This document shows positions 28,187 through 37,503 of a stretch of 64,000 bases of DNA, piece by piece. The position numbers were made by a program, and so were the translations under genes. The DNA lies in contig CAMLSX010000008.1 of the NCBI GenBank assembly GCA_946484175.1, positions 1 through 64,000 on the forward strand, in the 5' to 3' direction. The number at the start of each line of letters is the position of its first letter. Position 1 is the stretch's first letter. The notes beneath the pieces are model-generated. The model was given only the letters and a program-made list of their open reading frames with translations. It made no database searches and was not told the DNA's origin. The DNA comes from an uncultured Clostridia bacterium (GTDB lineage Bacteria > Bacillota > Clostridia > Oscillospirales > Acutalibacteraceae).

Positions 28187-29116
28187 TCAATCCAGCCCCG
28201 GCGCCGGAACCTGCTGTAAAGCGGCAGCCAGTACGGTTCTGGCAGACTGTCCTCCCACTCTGCTTTTGGGGCTCAAAAGCACACGATGCGCGCACACATC
28301 CAGAAAGACAGATTGAATATTACCGGGAACCACATAATCCTTCCCGCTCAGATAGGCAGCGGCCCGAGCCATACGAACCAGCGCCAGTGTACCGCGGGGG
28401 CTGACACCCAGACGCAATAAGTCCGTCGAACGGGTCCAGGCAGAAAGTGAAGCAGCATATTCGCACACTGCTTTGGAAGCATAAATCGCACTGACATCCC
28501 GCTGCATTTTCAAAATCTCTTCAGGGTTTACAACCGAATGTACCAGAGACAACGGGTTGGAGTCCTGACGGCTCTGCAAAATCTCCACTTCCTGCTGAAT
28601 ATCCGGGTAACCCATATTCAGGCAAATCATAAAACGATCCATCTGCGATTCCGGCAGCAGCTGTGTACCGGCGGAACCCACCGGGTTTTGGGTAGCAATC
28701 ACCCAGAACGGGCTGGGAACCGGACGCGTCACGCCGTCTACTGTGATACTGCCTTCCTCCATCACTTCCAGCAAGGCTGACTGTGTTTTACTGGAAGTGC
28801 GATTGATTTCGTCCGCCAGAAAAAGATTGCAAACTGCTGCACCGGGAATGTATTCAGTTTTCCCGGTTTCAGGATGGTACATCGAATATCCCGTCACATC
28901 TGACGGCATCACATCTGGTGTGAACTGCATTCTTTTAAACGAAAGATTCATCGCGCGCGCAAATGCCAGCGCCATTGTCGTCTTTCCCACACCGGGTATA
29001 TCATCCAGCAAAATATGGCCGCCTGCCAGCATCGCACACATCACACTGGCGATTGCGCGCTCCTTTCCCACGACCACTTTCTGTACTTCTTTCATGATTT
29101 CTACAGCTTTCTGCAC
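28187..29116 (-). CDS. MoxR-family AAA+ ATPase
   Basis: The 309-residue protein has the MoxR layout: Walker A in DDIPGVGKTTMA (about residues 38-49), Walker B LADEINR, a sensor motif ATQNP and the C-terminal lid domain with SPRGTLALVRMARA. MoxR ATPases act as chaperones that assemble or activate partner complexes; the partners here are the downstream DUF58 and transglutaminase proteins. GTG 29116 is the start, with GGAGGG at good spacing. It is the first gene of the operon, behind a clear promoter. Confidence 0.92.
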   Translation of the reverse strand: MQKAVEIMKEVQKVVVGKERAIASVMCAMLAGGHILLDDIPGVGKTTMALAFARAMNLSFKRMQFTPDVMPSDVTGYSMYHPETGKTEYIPGAAVCNLFLADEINRTSSKTQSALLEVMEEGSITVDGVTRPVPSPFWVIATQNPVGSAGTQLLPESQMDRFMICLNMGYPDIQQEVEILQSRQDSNPLSLVHSVVNPEEILKMQRDVSAIYASKAVCEYAASLSAWTRSTDLLRLGVSPRGTLALVRMARAAAYLSGKDYVVPGNIQSVFLDVCAHRVLLSPKSRVGGQSARTVLAAALQQVPAPGLD

Positions 29117-29195
29117 TTTTTTCCCTCCGATTTCATTTTATAAAAGTTTATATCCTGGTTCGAAAAATCAATTTTTAAAGTATTGGTCTTTATTT

Positions 29196-29224
29196 ATTCT
29201 ACCTGATTTACCTTTCCTTTGCAA
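29196..29224 (-). promoter_or_regulatory. Promoter for the moxR operon
   Basis: TTGCAA, 17 bases, TAGAAT on the minus strand, about 80 bases before the moxR start. Confidence 0.65.
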
Positions 29225-29387
29225 TCGCCTGCACTTATGCTTTAAAATATTGTAATCATTGTATCTTTTTTGTCTCATAATCTCCGGAAAACAAACGATA
29301 TCCGCACTATTTTTATCGATTTGGGACTTTTTCAACGAATCTCACAATGGTTGTCAAAAATATCATTCTAAAAATACTGGAAAACAC

Positions 29388-29432
29388 TTGCAAAAAAGTA
29401 GTCTGTATTATATGATAAAGTTGTATGTACAA
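29388..29432 (+). promoter_or_regulatory. araR promoter with overlapping operator
   Basis: TTGCAA, 17 bases, TATGAT, followed at once by the palindrome TTGTA-TG-TACAA (29421-29432). This sits at the expected transcription start and resembles the TTGTACGTACAA-type core of Bacillus AraR boxes (from memory), which suggests autoregulation. Confidence 0.65.
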
Positions 29433-29460
29433 TTTGACAGAGGAGGTGTCCCGTTTTATA

Positions 29461-30564
29461 ATGGAAAAGAACCTGCCGAAATATGCCATCCTGGCAAATG
29501 CAATCCGGGAACAAATTGCTTCCGGCGCTTTTCAGGCGGGTGACCGCCTCGCTTCTGAAAACGAGCTTTCTGAGAAATATGGGTTCAGCCGCCAGACGGT
29601 ACGCCAGGCGCTGGGAACGCTGGAGCGCGAAGGAATTCTGGTACGAAGACGCGGCAGCGGCACCTACATTGCCCGGGGGATTTCTTCCTCGGCCAAAAGC
29701 GGAACCATCGGCGTTATCACTACCTATATCTCAGACTATATTTTCCCCGTCATTACCCGTGGCATCGAAGAAGTCCTCTCTGCACATGGATACCGGCTGA
29801 CGCTTGGCGTGACCAAAAACCGCGTGGAAACAGAGCGTCAGATTTTGCAGTCCATGCTGGAAAACGGCGTGGATGGTTTAATCGTAGAGGGAACTAAAAC
29901 CGCCTTGCCCAACCCCAATATTTCCCTGTATCAAAAGCTGGAAAGCATGGGGATTCCCTGTGTGTTTTTTAACGGCTATTATCGGGAACTGCCCAGTTCT
30001 GTTTATGTGGTTACGGATGACCGGCAGTGTGGAAACCTCGCTTCACGTGTCCTACTGCATGCCGGCTGTCGTAATCTGGGCGGAATTTTTAAATCTGACG
30101 ATATGCAGGGGCACCAGCGATATGCCGGCTTTGCACAGGGGTTGATGGACTGTGGACAGGAAATTAACGATGATGCAGTCATATGGTATTCTACCGGTGA
30201 TCGAGATACGTTATTCGACGGCGAGAGCCGTGAACGGATTTTCCGCACGCTCAGTCATTGTGATGGTGTGGTCTGCTATAATGATCAGATTGCCTACCGA
30301 TTGATTGAACTGCTGCAGCAAAAAGGGAAAAGGATTCCGGAAGAAATTTCGGTGATTTCCTTTGATAATTCCAGTATTTCACAGTACTCGCCCGTGAAAA
30401 TCACTTCGTTCCACCACCCAAAAGAGCAGATGGGACGTGAAGCCGCTGGGAAAATTATCCGAATGATTGAGCATCAATCTCGTGAAAAGCCGCTGACGAT
30501 GCCTATGAAGCTCGTTTGGAAGGAGTCTGTGCGGGGTGCGCCACTGCAAACACACTCTGACTGA
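29461..30564 (+). CDS. araR: AraR-type transcriptional repressor (GntR-LacI)
   Basis: The 367-residue protein joins a GntR winged helix (about residues 1-72, [30 protein letters not shown]) to a LacI-type periplasmic-binding domain ([25 protein letters not shown] and onward). That mix is the hallmark of AraR, the arabinose-responsive repressor. The tracked ATG 29425 lies inside the operator and at the transcription start. AGAGGAGGTG at 29440 points to ATG 29461 (MEKNLPKYA), although its spacing is rather long. The araD gene follows by 26 bases, which supports the arabinose assignment. Confidence 0.9.
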   Translation: MEKNLPKYAILANAIREQIASGAFQAGDRLASENELSEKYGFSRQTVRQALGTLEREGILVRRRGSGTYIARGISSSAKSGTIGVITTYISDYIFPVITRGIEEVLSAHGYRLTLGVTKNRVETERQILQSMLENGVDGLIVEGTKTALPNPNISLYQKLESMGIPCVFFNGYYRELPSSVYVVTDDRQCGNLASRVLLHAGCRNLGGIFKSDDMQGHQRYAGFAQGLMDCGQEINDDAVIWYSTGDRDTLFDGESRERIFRTLSHCDGVVCYNDQIAYRLIELLQQKGKRIPEEISVISFDNSSISQYSPVKITSFHHPKEQMGREAAGKIIRMIEHQSREKPLTMPMKLVWKESVRGAPLQTHSD

Positions 30565-30590
30565 CATTCACTTTACAGGAGGATTTTTCA

Positions 30591-31286
30591 ATGCTAGAAG
30601 CACTTAAGGAACAGGTATGGAAGGCCAATTTGCAGCTGCCCGCTCATGGGCTGGTCGTTTTTACCTGGGGAAATGTCTCCGGAATCGACCGCGAATCCGG
30701 TTTGTTTGTCATCAAGCCCTCTGGCGTGGAGTATGACAAGCTTCGTCCGGAAGATATGGTCGTAATGGATTTGAACGGCAACAAGGTGGAAGGTGAACTG
30801 AATCCTTCTTCCGACACACCCACTCACTTGGAGCTGTACCGCAAGTTCCCTGACATTGGTGGTATTGTGCACACGCATTCCCGTTGGGCTACCATCTGGG
30901 CACAGAGCGGCCGCGATATTCCGGCTTATGGCACAACACACGGCGACTATTTCTATGGTGCTGTTCCCTGCACCCGTGCAATGACCCCCGATGAGATTCA
31001 CGGTGAATATGAGCTGGAAACCGGCAAGGTAATCGTCGAGACTTTCCAGGATAAAAAGCCCTCGGATATTCCGGCTGTATTGGTCAAATCCCATGGCCCC
31101 TTCACCTGGGGCAAGGACTGCTTTGAAGCGGTTCACAACTCCGTGGTGCTGGAAGAGCTGGCCATGATGGCTTGGCACACTGAAAACACCTTTGGCGTAC
31201 AGATGCAGCCCATGCAGCAGGAGCTTCTGGACAAGCACTTCCTGCGTAAGCACGGCGCAAACGCTTATTACGGACAGAAAAAATAA
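30591..31286 (+). CDS. araD: L-ribulose-5-phosphate 4-epimerase
   Basis: A 231-residue class II aldolase-fold enzyme. The AraD-type features are present: [27 protein letters not shown], the metal-binding [14 protein letters not shown], and [17 protein letters not shown]. It converts L-ribulose 5-phosphate to D-xylulose 5-phosphate, the last step before the pentose phosphate pathway. CAGGAGG precedes ATG 30591 and the gene lies in the araR transcript, ending at a terminator. The araA and araB genes are not in the window, so the pathway must be completed elsewhere. Confidence 0.95.
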   Translation: MLEALKEQVWKANLQLPAHGLVVFTWGNVSGIDRESGLFVIKPSGVEYDKLRPEDMVVMDLNGNKVEGELNPSSDTPTHLELYRKFPDIGGIVHTHSRWATIWAQSGRDIPAYGTTHGDYFYGAVPCTRAMTPDEIHGEYELETGKVIVETFQDKKPSDIPAVLVKSHGPFTWGKDCFEAVHNSVVLEELAMMAWHTENTFGVQMQPMQQELLDKHFLRKHGANAYYGQKK

Positions 31287-31298
31287 ACGGATTTTCCA

Positions 31299-31347
31299 AA
31301 CAGCAGGGAAAACCGGTGGAAAATCTCCCGGTTTTTCTTGCTGTTTT
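31299..31347 (+). terminator. Intrinsic terminator after araD
   Basis: ACAGCA(G)GGAAAAACCGG-type arm pairs with CCGGTTTTTCTTGCTGT and is followed by TTTT. Confidence 0.8.
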
Positions 31348-31418
31348 TGTGTTTATGGTATATCATAGAAATAGAATTGACGGCCGAATGAGAGCCGGAA
31401 AGGAAGGTATTGAAAAAC

Positions 31419-32378
31419 ATGAAGATGCTGAAACTGGAACCCGCATTTAAGGACTATCTGTGGGGAGGCACCCGCCTGAAGACTGAGTACAACAAAAAAA
31501 GCGACCTCGACATTGTGGCTGAAAGCTGGGAGCTTTCTACCCATCCTGCTGGACAGAGCGTGATTCGCGGCGGCGAATACGACGGCTTGACCCTGACAGA
31601 GTATATTGAGAAGGCCGGACGTCAGGTACTGGGCAAGAACGGCGAAGCATTCGAAAACTTCCCCGTGCTCATCAAGTTTATCGACGCCAAAAATCCCCTC
31701 TCCATTCAGGTGCACCCCAGCGATGAATATGCACTGCGCGTAGAGCATGAGTATGGCAAAACCGAAATGTGGTACATCCTCGACTGTGACGAGGGAGCTT
31801 CTCTGTATTTTGGTGTAAACCGTGAGATTTCCAAAGAGGAATTCCGCGCTAAGATCGAAGATAACACCCTGCTGGAAGTGCTGAACAAGGTTCCGGTACA
31901 TAAGGGCGACGTTTTCTTTATTGAAGCTGGTACCATTCACGCTATTGGTGCAGGCATCATCATCTGTGAGATTCAGCAGAACTCCAACACCACCTACCGC
32001 GTATATGACTATGGCCGTCGTGATAAGGACGGTAATCTGCGTGAGCTGCATGTGGATAAGGCCATTGAAGTTTCCAAGATGACCCCCTCTGACACTTCGG
32101 CTCACACATTTGCCCCCGAGCAGCTGGAAGCCGCTGTAAAGACCCGTCTGGCTACCTGCAAATATTTCACCACCGATAAATTTGTCGTCAACGGCACACA
32201 GGCTTTTGCGATTGACGACAGCAGCTTCCGTTCCTTCGTGATCGTAGACGGCGAAGGAACCATGGAAAGCGACGGAGAGACCCTGCCCGTGTGCAAGGGA
32301 GACAGCGTGTTTGTACCGGCAGGCAACGGCACCGTTACCGTTACCGGCGATTGCACTGTGATTCTGACTACCGTCTGA
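31419..32378 (+). CDS. manA: Mannose-6-phosphate isomerase, class I
   Basis: The 319-residue protein is a short Firmicutes-type phosphomannose isomerase. LWGGTRL at the start, the zinc motif QVHPSDEYA, KTEMWYIL with the zinc glutamate, and GTIHAIGAG with a late zinc histidine are all present. It interconverts mannose 6-phosphate and fructose 6-phosphate. The tracked TTG 31410 sits only two bases after GGAAGG; ATG 31419 is better spaced and is preferred. It is a single-gene unit with its own terminator. Confidence 0.92.
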   Translation: MKMLKLEPAFKDYLWGGTRLKTEYNKKSDLDIVAESWELSTHPAGQSVIRGGEYDGLTLTEYIEKAGRQVLGKNGEAFENFPVLIKFIDAKNPLSIQVHPSDEYALRVEHEYGKTEMWYILDCDEGASLYFGVNREISKEEFRAKIEDNTLLEVLNKVPVHKGDVFFIEAGTIHAIGAGIIICEIQQNSNTTYRVYDYGRRDKDGNLRELHVDKAIEVSKMTPSDTSAHTFAPEQLEAAVKTRLATCKYFTTDKFVVNGTQAFAIDDSSFRSFVIVDGEGTMESDGETLPVCKGDSVFVPAGNGTVTVTGDCTVILTTV

Positions 32379-32399
32379 TTCGAAAACTTCAAAAAATGA

Positions 32400-32441
32400 G
32401 AAAGCCAGCCGCAAAGAGCAACTCTCTGCGGCTGGCTTTTG
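32400..32441 (+). terminator. Intrinsic terminator after manA
   Basis: AAAGCCAGCCGCA and TGCGGCTGGCTTTT form a GC-rich stem with a T tail. It lies between convergent genes and may also slow the minus-strand operon. Confidence 0.85.
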
Positions 32442-32451
32442 TTATGTCAAT

Positions 32452-33444
32452 TCAGTTTTTCTCATCTGCCGGGAAGCGGATTCCACACAGCTTACGGATT
32501 TCATCCATCACGCGCATTTCCATGCCGGAATCTTCCTGTGCACGGAACAGTTCGCCCGGATCACGGACACCCAGAATCCAGTCCGCCCACTTGGCGGCCT
32601 CATATTCCATATTATTGCTGCATACCACAATCGGCAGCTCCTGCGGCTCTTCTCCCCGCAGATACAATGTCATCCGTTGGGTCTGTGAGAGTTTGTCGAT
32701 TACAATGGAGCCATTTTCACCCTGAATTTCGCTGGGCGCATGGCTATCGCAGATTTTGGAATAGAGCAATTGCACCTGCATATCTCCGTAACCGGCCAAC
32801 ACCGCACCAGCGCCGTCCACTCCATTTTCCAGAAAAACAGCGTCTGCATGCAGTGTTTTGGGAATTCCAAAAAGATGTACCATCGGATACACGCAATACA
32901 CGCCGATATCCATCAAAGAGCCATTGGAAAGCTCCGGTTTAAAGGCGTTTTCAATAATGCCATTTTTGAAGTTGTCATACCGGGAAGAGTACTGGCAAAA
33001 ACTAAATGAAGCCTGGCGGAGCTTTCCAAGTTTTGGAATCGCTTTTTCCAGCACCGCCATTTCCGGTGTAAATGCAGAGCGCATCGCTTCAAAAAAGATC
33101 ACACCGCAGCGCCTTGCCGTTTCCAGCATCTTTTCATATTCCTGCAAGTTAGAGGCCACCGGCTTTTCGCACAGCACATGCTTCCCCGCCTCCATCATAC
33201 GGATCGACTGCTCACAATGGCAGTAATTCGGGCTGGCAATATAGACCGCATCCACTTCCGGGTCAGCGGCCAGCGCTTCCAGCGAATCATAAAAACGCTC
33301 TGCGCCGAACTCCTGACCAAACTCCCGGGCTCTTTCCAGGCTGCGCGAATATACCGCAAACAGCTTGAGCTCCGGCACTTTTGCAGCAACCTCCAAAAAT
33401 GTGCGGACAATTTTCCCGCTTCCAATAATGGCATAACGTATCAC
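32452..33444 (-). CDS. Gfo/Idh/MocA family oxidoreductase
   Basis: The 330-residue protein has a Rossmann start (IRYAIIGSGKIVRTFLE), the AVYIASPNYCHCEQ turn and the HVLCEKPVASN motif with the conserved lysine near residue 97, then the alpha/beta C-terminal domain. Members oxidise or reduce sugars and inositols with NAD(P). It is the last gene of the cutC-fucosidase-transglutaminase operon, 41 bases after the previous gene, so a sugar substrate is likely but unspecified. Confidence 0.9.
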   Translation of the reverse strand: MIRYAIIGSGKIVRTFLEVAAKVPELKLFAVYSRSLERAREFGQEFGAERFYDSLEALAADPEVDAVYIASPNYCHCEQSIRMMEAGKHVLCEKPVASNLQEYEKMLETARRCGVIFFEAMRSAFTPEMAVLEKAIPKLGKLRQASFSFCQYSSRYDNFKNGIIENAFKPELSNGSLMDIGVYCVYPMVHLFGIPKTLHADAVFLENGVDGAGAVLAGYGDMQVQLLYSKICDSHAPSEIQGENGSIVIDKLSQTQRMTLYLRGEEPQELPIVVCSNNMEYEAAKWADWILGVRDPGELFRAQEDSGMEMRVMDEIRKLCGIRFPADEKN

Positions 33445-33485
33445 GATGAAGCTCCTCTCTGTATGGTGTAAGCCCGAATTTCCCT

Positions 33486-36044
33486 TTATACTGCTTTGAA
33501 AATATCGAGCAGTGTTCCTGCAGTTCCCACGTTATAGTTGGCAAAAGCAAACAGACCCTTGCCATCCTTATCTACTGCTATAGCCAGCGGCAATCGCTCA
33601 TCGCCCACATGCAGCGCTTCACGGATCGGGCGCAGCGCAGCACGGTCACGGCACAGCATCACCTGTACTTCCGGCAGCGATTCCAGCGTCAAGTTCAGCT
33701 TGCGGTTTTCCAGCGCCTTTTCATTGAATACCACAAACCGTACCGGCAGCTTCGCCTGTACATAAGCATCCCGCAGTTCAATCAATTCATTGAGCAGATG
33801 TTCCGTCGGCTCTTTGCCCGGCTCCAGGAAAGCCAGCACATGCTGACGTCCTTCACACATCGGCAGATCGCCATTTACCAGCGGAAGGAGTTCCGGCATC
33901 GGAAGCTCTGCAAAATGCAGCTTTTCGCGAATACGGTCAGGACGCAGTGCGATGGGCAGCACGGTTTCTTTTCCGGCCTCTACCCGGACAAAATATGCGC
34001 GAACCAGAATGGAACCGTCAATCTGGCGGGCACTGGTGAGAACGCGGTACTCGCCCGGCTCTACAGACAGTGTCTGACGATCGCGCAGCACTTGCCCCCA
34101 CATCACCAGTGATTCATAGGCGCCGTTTGTCAGGCGTGCAACAGAATACTGCTGGAAGTAATTCATTTCGCGGCCGCTTTCGTTCACCAGTGTCAGAGAG
34201 CCCTGTTCACAGGCTCCCACGGTTTCTGCGTCACAGGTCAGGGTATAGCCGACAGGCAGCGGACGGAAAGCCCCCTCACAACCGTACTCCGGTACACCGG
34301 TGACAGGGTTCAGCCTTGCGGGGAAGCCCAGCGCACGGCAAGCTGCCACAAACAGTGTCTTCAGCGAAAGCGCAGCGCACACGCCGCAGCGCAGCACAGC
34401 GCGGGCATCCGCGACCAAGTCGCTGTATTCATATTCATCCAGCAGTGTAATATTTTCGCGCAGGTAATCCGCCACTGCACAGGCATCAGAGAACTCGATT
34501 CCCTTCTGCGCAAAGAAATCACAGATTCCGGGACGAACCGGCAGAATCATTTCATTATGAATCCGCGGTGCGAGAATTCCCTCTACATACAGGTCATGCG
34601 GGAACTTCTCCCGGAATACACGGGCACAGGTGAGATACTCTGTGAGCACCGCAGCAGGGGTATCTACAAAATCCTTTTCCCGCAGTGTGGAGAGCATTTC
34701 GGCTTTTTCTTCATCGGGGAAACGGCTGTCATCAATAAAGGACAGGATTTCCTCATAATTTCCGCGGGCATTTACCAAAGCGCGGACAAACTCCTCTTCA
34801 CCAGCACGGCCATTCATTTTTTCTTTGGCCGTCTCCGGGGTAAACCAGCTGGATTCGTGTTCCTGACGCTGTTTTTCTGCCTGTACAAGGCGCTCTTCGT
34901 GGCGTGCTTCCTGCTCCGGCGTCAAGGCAGCAGCGCCGGGAATTTTGCCTTCCGGCGGAACCATATCAAATTCCTCTACCCCTTCGCGCGCAGAAACAGC
35001 TTCCGCCATCTCAACCGTGACTTCTTCTTCTTCGCGCAAATCAACCAAGCGGTTGAGGTATTTCCCGTTCGCGCTGACATGCAGATACAGGGAACCCATT
35101 CCAGCCAGCAGCTGCACCGTGCCATCTTCTCCGGTTACACCGGTATACAGAGGGTACAACTCCGCATAATTTACCAGCTCAAAACGGACAACCGCACCAG
35201 CTAGCGGCTTTCCGTCCTGCAAAACATGCACATACAGGCGGCGCGGTTGGGCATATACGCGAATATTATTCACCGTTGTATAAACGGGTGTCTGCTCTAC
35301 AATCTCTTCACCCGGCACCATCTGTGAAAACGCGCGGGAATGTACCAGAATTGCACGGGAAGCTGCCGAAGTAAACCAGCCTTTATCCAGCACTGCTTCC
35401 GGCTCGCAGGCGCCCAGATAATGCCAGCCATCCTCTGCCCAGATTTCTACCCAGGCGTGGTTATCGTCACAATGCGCCCAGCGCGGTGCATAACACTGAC
35501 GAGCCGGGATTCCCACACTGCGCATGGCCTCTACTGTCAGAGTCGATTCCTCTCCGCAGCGTCCATATCCGCGGCGCAGGACTGTCACCGGGGAAGCAGT
35601 GCGCTCATCTGCTGCCTGGTAGGTCGCTTTTTCAAAGCACCAGTGGTTGACTTCCAGAGCTGCTTCCTGCATAGTCTTTCCCTGTACGCGCGGGGCAAGC
35701 TCCTGATAGAAATCTGCACGGTGCGGCTCGATATTCTCATTATTCACACGGTAAAACAGCACATAGTTGCGGAACAATCCGGCCGGTACAGAAGCTGCAT
35801 AAGAAAGCTCACGGCGTGCACGCAATGCATGGCAGACCTCCCCGCTAATCACAGTGAGGTCACCAGCTACCAGATCGCTCAGCGGCATATTTCCCACCAC
35901 AAAGCGCATAGCCTGCTGTTCTTCTTCTTCCAATGCTGCCAGAAATGCCTCGATTTCTTCCCGGCGGGCTGGGCAGCGTTCCAGCGCCTGCTGATATCGG
36001 ACTTCACTTTGCTGCAATTCCTGTTCAGTAAACAAAGGCTCCAT
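33486..36044 (-). CDS. Double transglutaminase-like protein, large
   Basis: An 852-residue protein starting at ATG 36044 behind GGAGGAA; the tracked ORF adds 23 codons. A transglutaminase core lies at about residues 150-215, with Cys163 in GRCGEES and His196 in DDNHAWVEIWAEDGWHYL. A carboxypeptidase-regulatory-like beta domain follows (GKPLAGAVVRFELV...TGEDGTVQL). A second, degenerate transglutaminase-like core (CGVCAALSLKTLFVAACRALGFPARLNPV) and a thioredoxin-like end complete it. There is no signal peptide or membrane segment, so it seems cytosolic. It sits between a fucosidase gene and an oxidoreductase gene. Role unknown; glycopeptide or peptide processing is a guess. Confidence 0.8.
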   Translation of the reverse strand: MEPLFTEQELQQSEVRYQQALERCPARREEIEAFLAALEEEEQQAMRFVVGNMPLSDLVAGDLTVISGEVCHALRARRELSYAASVPAGLFRNYVLFYRVNNENIEPHRADFYQELAPRVQGKTMQEAALEVNHWCFEKATYQAADERTASPVTVLRRGYGRCGEESTLTVEAMRSVGIPARQCYAPRWAHCDDNHAWVEIWAEDGWHYLGACEPEAVLDKGWFTSAASRAILVHSRAFSQMVPGEEIVEQTPVYTTVNNIRVYAQPRRLYVHVLQDGKPLAGAVVRFELVNYAELYPLYTGVTGEDGTVQLLAGMGSLYLHVSANGKYLNRLVDLREEEEVTVEMAEAVSAREGVEEFDMVPPEGKIPGAAALTPEQEARHEERLVQAEKQRQEHESSWFTPETAKEKMNGRAGEEEFVRALVNARGNYEEILSFIDDSRFPDEEKAEMLSTLREKDFVDTPAAVLTEYLTCARVFREKFPHDLYVEGILAPRIHNEMILPVRPGICDFFAQKGIEFSDACAVADYLRENITLLDEYEYSDLVADARAVLRCGVCAALSLKTLFVAACRALGFPARLNPVTGVPEYGCEGAFRPLPVGYTLTCDAETVGACEQGSLTLVNESGREMNYFQQYSVARLTNGAYESLVMWGQVLRDRQTLSVEPGEYRVLTSARQIDGSILVRAYFVRVEAGKETVLPIALRPDRIREKLHFAELPMPELLPLVNGDLPMCEGRQHVLAFLEPGKEPTEHLLNELIELRDAYVQAKLPVRFVVFNEKALENRKLNLTLESLPEVQVMLCRDRAALRPIREALHVGDERLPLAIAVDKDGKGLFAFANYNVGTAGTLLDIFKAV

Positions 36045-36094
36045 TCTGATTCCTCCAAACTGCTGAAAAGGGTCTGATGCAGAACCGCATGAGA

Positions 36095-36172
36095 ACCGGG
36101 GCCCCGGACTCACTGGCCTGCATCGGGCCCTTCTCCTTATGTAGGGGCTATCTGAAATTTTCTGCTTTCAGA
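36095..36172. repeat. Intercistronic repeat-like hairpin segment
   Basis: GGGCCC occurs twice in opposed context, followed by TATGTAGGGGC and a 9-pair hairpin TATCTGAAA/TTTCAGATA. The TGTAGGGGC core recurs near 40450 and, in complement, near 41333, marking a small interspersed repeat family. Confidence 0.5.
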
Positions 36173-36181
36173 TACGCCTGT

Positions 36182-37486
36182 TTATTCACTCAATTCCACT
36201 TCCAGAACCGTATCCACCGGATCGGGCAATACCGGATTGGTACCCAGATCAGCGAACACCACGTCCGGATAATCGCTGTGCACCCAGCTGGTAGAAACCG
36301 GGACTTCATGGCCGGTTGCGAGCATGCGGATTTTCTTTACCTTATCCACCGGCAGTCCGGTCAGCGGCAGCGGGCCAATGCTGTTTTCGTACACATGGTA
36401 ATACAGCAGGTTGCCGTTGCGGGTCACACGTCCGCAATCAGGCTTGGGCATGTCAGCCATACCGCAGCCATAAATGGATTTGCTGTTTTTCTTCATCCAA
36501 CGGCCGATTTCGCCAAGGATTTTCATGGATTCCTCGGGGATATTTCCGCGTGCATCGGGGCCGACATTCAGCAGCATATTGCCGCCCTTGGAGACGCACT
36601 CCACCAGCTTTTTAATAAGCATGGGAGCAGGCTTAAACTCGGTATCTGTACCGCAGTAGCCCCAGTGGTTGTTCATGGTCACGCAGGACTCCCACGGAAT
36701 CAAACGGCCCTCTACGTCGCGGATGCCCTGCGGCGGGATCATCTGCTCGGGGCTGACAAAGTCGCCATGATACGGGGTAGGCTTGCAGGCAGCCAGAGAG
36801 CCGTATCCTTCGCCGCTGCACTCCAGACGGTTATCGATAATTACATCAGGCTGCAAAGAACGCACCATGGTGATCAGTTCTGTAGCTTTCCATGCTTCAC
36901 CGCGCAGATTGTCATAGGAGAAATCGAACCACAGCACATCGATCTTGCCGTAATTGGAGCACAGCTCGCGCACCTGCTCGTGCATATAGGTCAGGTAGCG
37001 GTTAAAATCACGGTTTTCATTGCTGTATTCGGGGCGGTTACGCATGGGGTGCTGCTTGTCTCCATAATGCGGGAAGTCCTCATGATACCAGTCAATAATG
37101 GAATAGTACAGGCCAACTTTCAAGCCCTCTGCACGAACAGCGTCCACATATTCACGGATCAGGTCACGGCCAGCTTTGGTATTGGGCGCTTTGAAGTCTG
37201 TGGTTTTCGTATCCCACAGGCAGAAACCATCGTGGTGCTTCGCAGTGAGGACCACATATTTCATGCCGGCCTCTTTTGCGGCTCTGGCCCATTTCTTGGG
37301 GTCATAATCTACCGGGTCAAACTCCTCGAAGTATTTCATGTAATCCTCTTTGGTGATCTCTTCGATGCTGCGAATCCATTCACCTCTGGCAGGAATTGAA
37401 TAAAGCCCCCAGTGGATAAACATACCAAAACGGTCATGCACATACCATTTCATACGATTTTCATAGGCTTGTCTGTCAAACATCAT
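36182..37486 (-). CDS. Alpha-L-fucosidase, GH29
   Basis: The 434-residue protein has the GH29 barrel signatures: DRFGMFIHWGLYSIPARGEW near the start, VLTAKHHDGFCLWDTKTTDF, and IDVLWFDFSYDN, where the aspartate of WFD is the nucleophile. KGGNMLLNVGPDARGNIPEES near the end is also typical. There is no signal peptide, so it removes fucose from imported oligosaccharides in the cytosol. GAGGAG precedes ATG 37486. It is 17 bases after cutC in the same operon. Confidence 0.95.
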   Translation of the reverse strand: MMFDRQAYENRMKWYVHDRFGMFIHWGLYSIPARGEWIRSIEEITKEDYMKYFEEFDPVDYDPKKWARAAKEAGMKYVVLTAKHHDGFCLWDTKTTDFKAPNTKAGRDLIREYVDAVRAEGLKVGLYYSIIDWYHEDFPHYGDKQHPMRNRPEYSNENRDFNRYLTYMHEQVRELCSNYGKIDVLWFDFSYDNLRGEAWKATELITMVRSLQPDVIIDNRLECSGEGYGSLAACKPTPYHGDFVSPEQMIPPQGIRDVEGRLIPWESCVTMNNHWGYCGTDTEFKPAPMLIKKLVECVSKGGNMLLNVGPDARGNIPEESMKILGEIGRWMKKNSKSIYGCGMADMPKPDCGRVTRNGNLLYYHVYENSIGPLPLTGLPVDKVKKIRMLATGHEVPVSTSWVHSDYPDVVFADLGTNPVLPDPVDTVLEVELSE

Positions 37487-37503
37487 ACAACTCTCCTCTG
37501 TAT

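Larger units (their letters stand above)
29117..29460. other. Divergent intergenic region moxR / araR
   Basis: No gene is supported. The region carries the two divergent promoters and the AraR-type operator listed separately. Confidence 0.7.

Noticed and set aside
31353-32414. 353-codon minus-strand ORF
   Set aside because: Antisense to the mannose-6-phosphate isomerase gene, with no ribosome site.
36147-36172. TATCTGAAA/TTTCAGATA hairpin as a terminator inside the fucosidase operon
   Set aside because: No T tail on either strand; it is kept only as part of an intercistronic repeat.
36077-37399. 440-codon plus-strand ORF
   Set aside because: Antisense to the GH29 fucosidase, which has all family motifs; no start site of its own.
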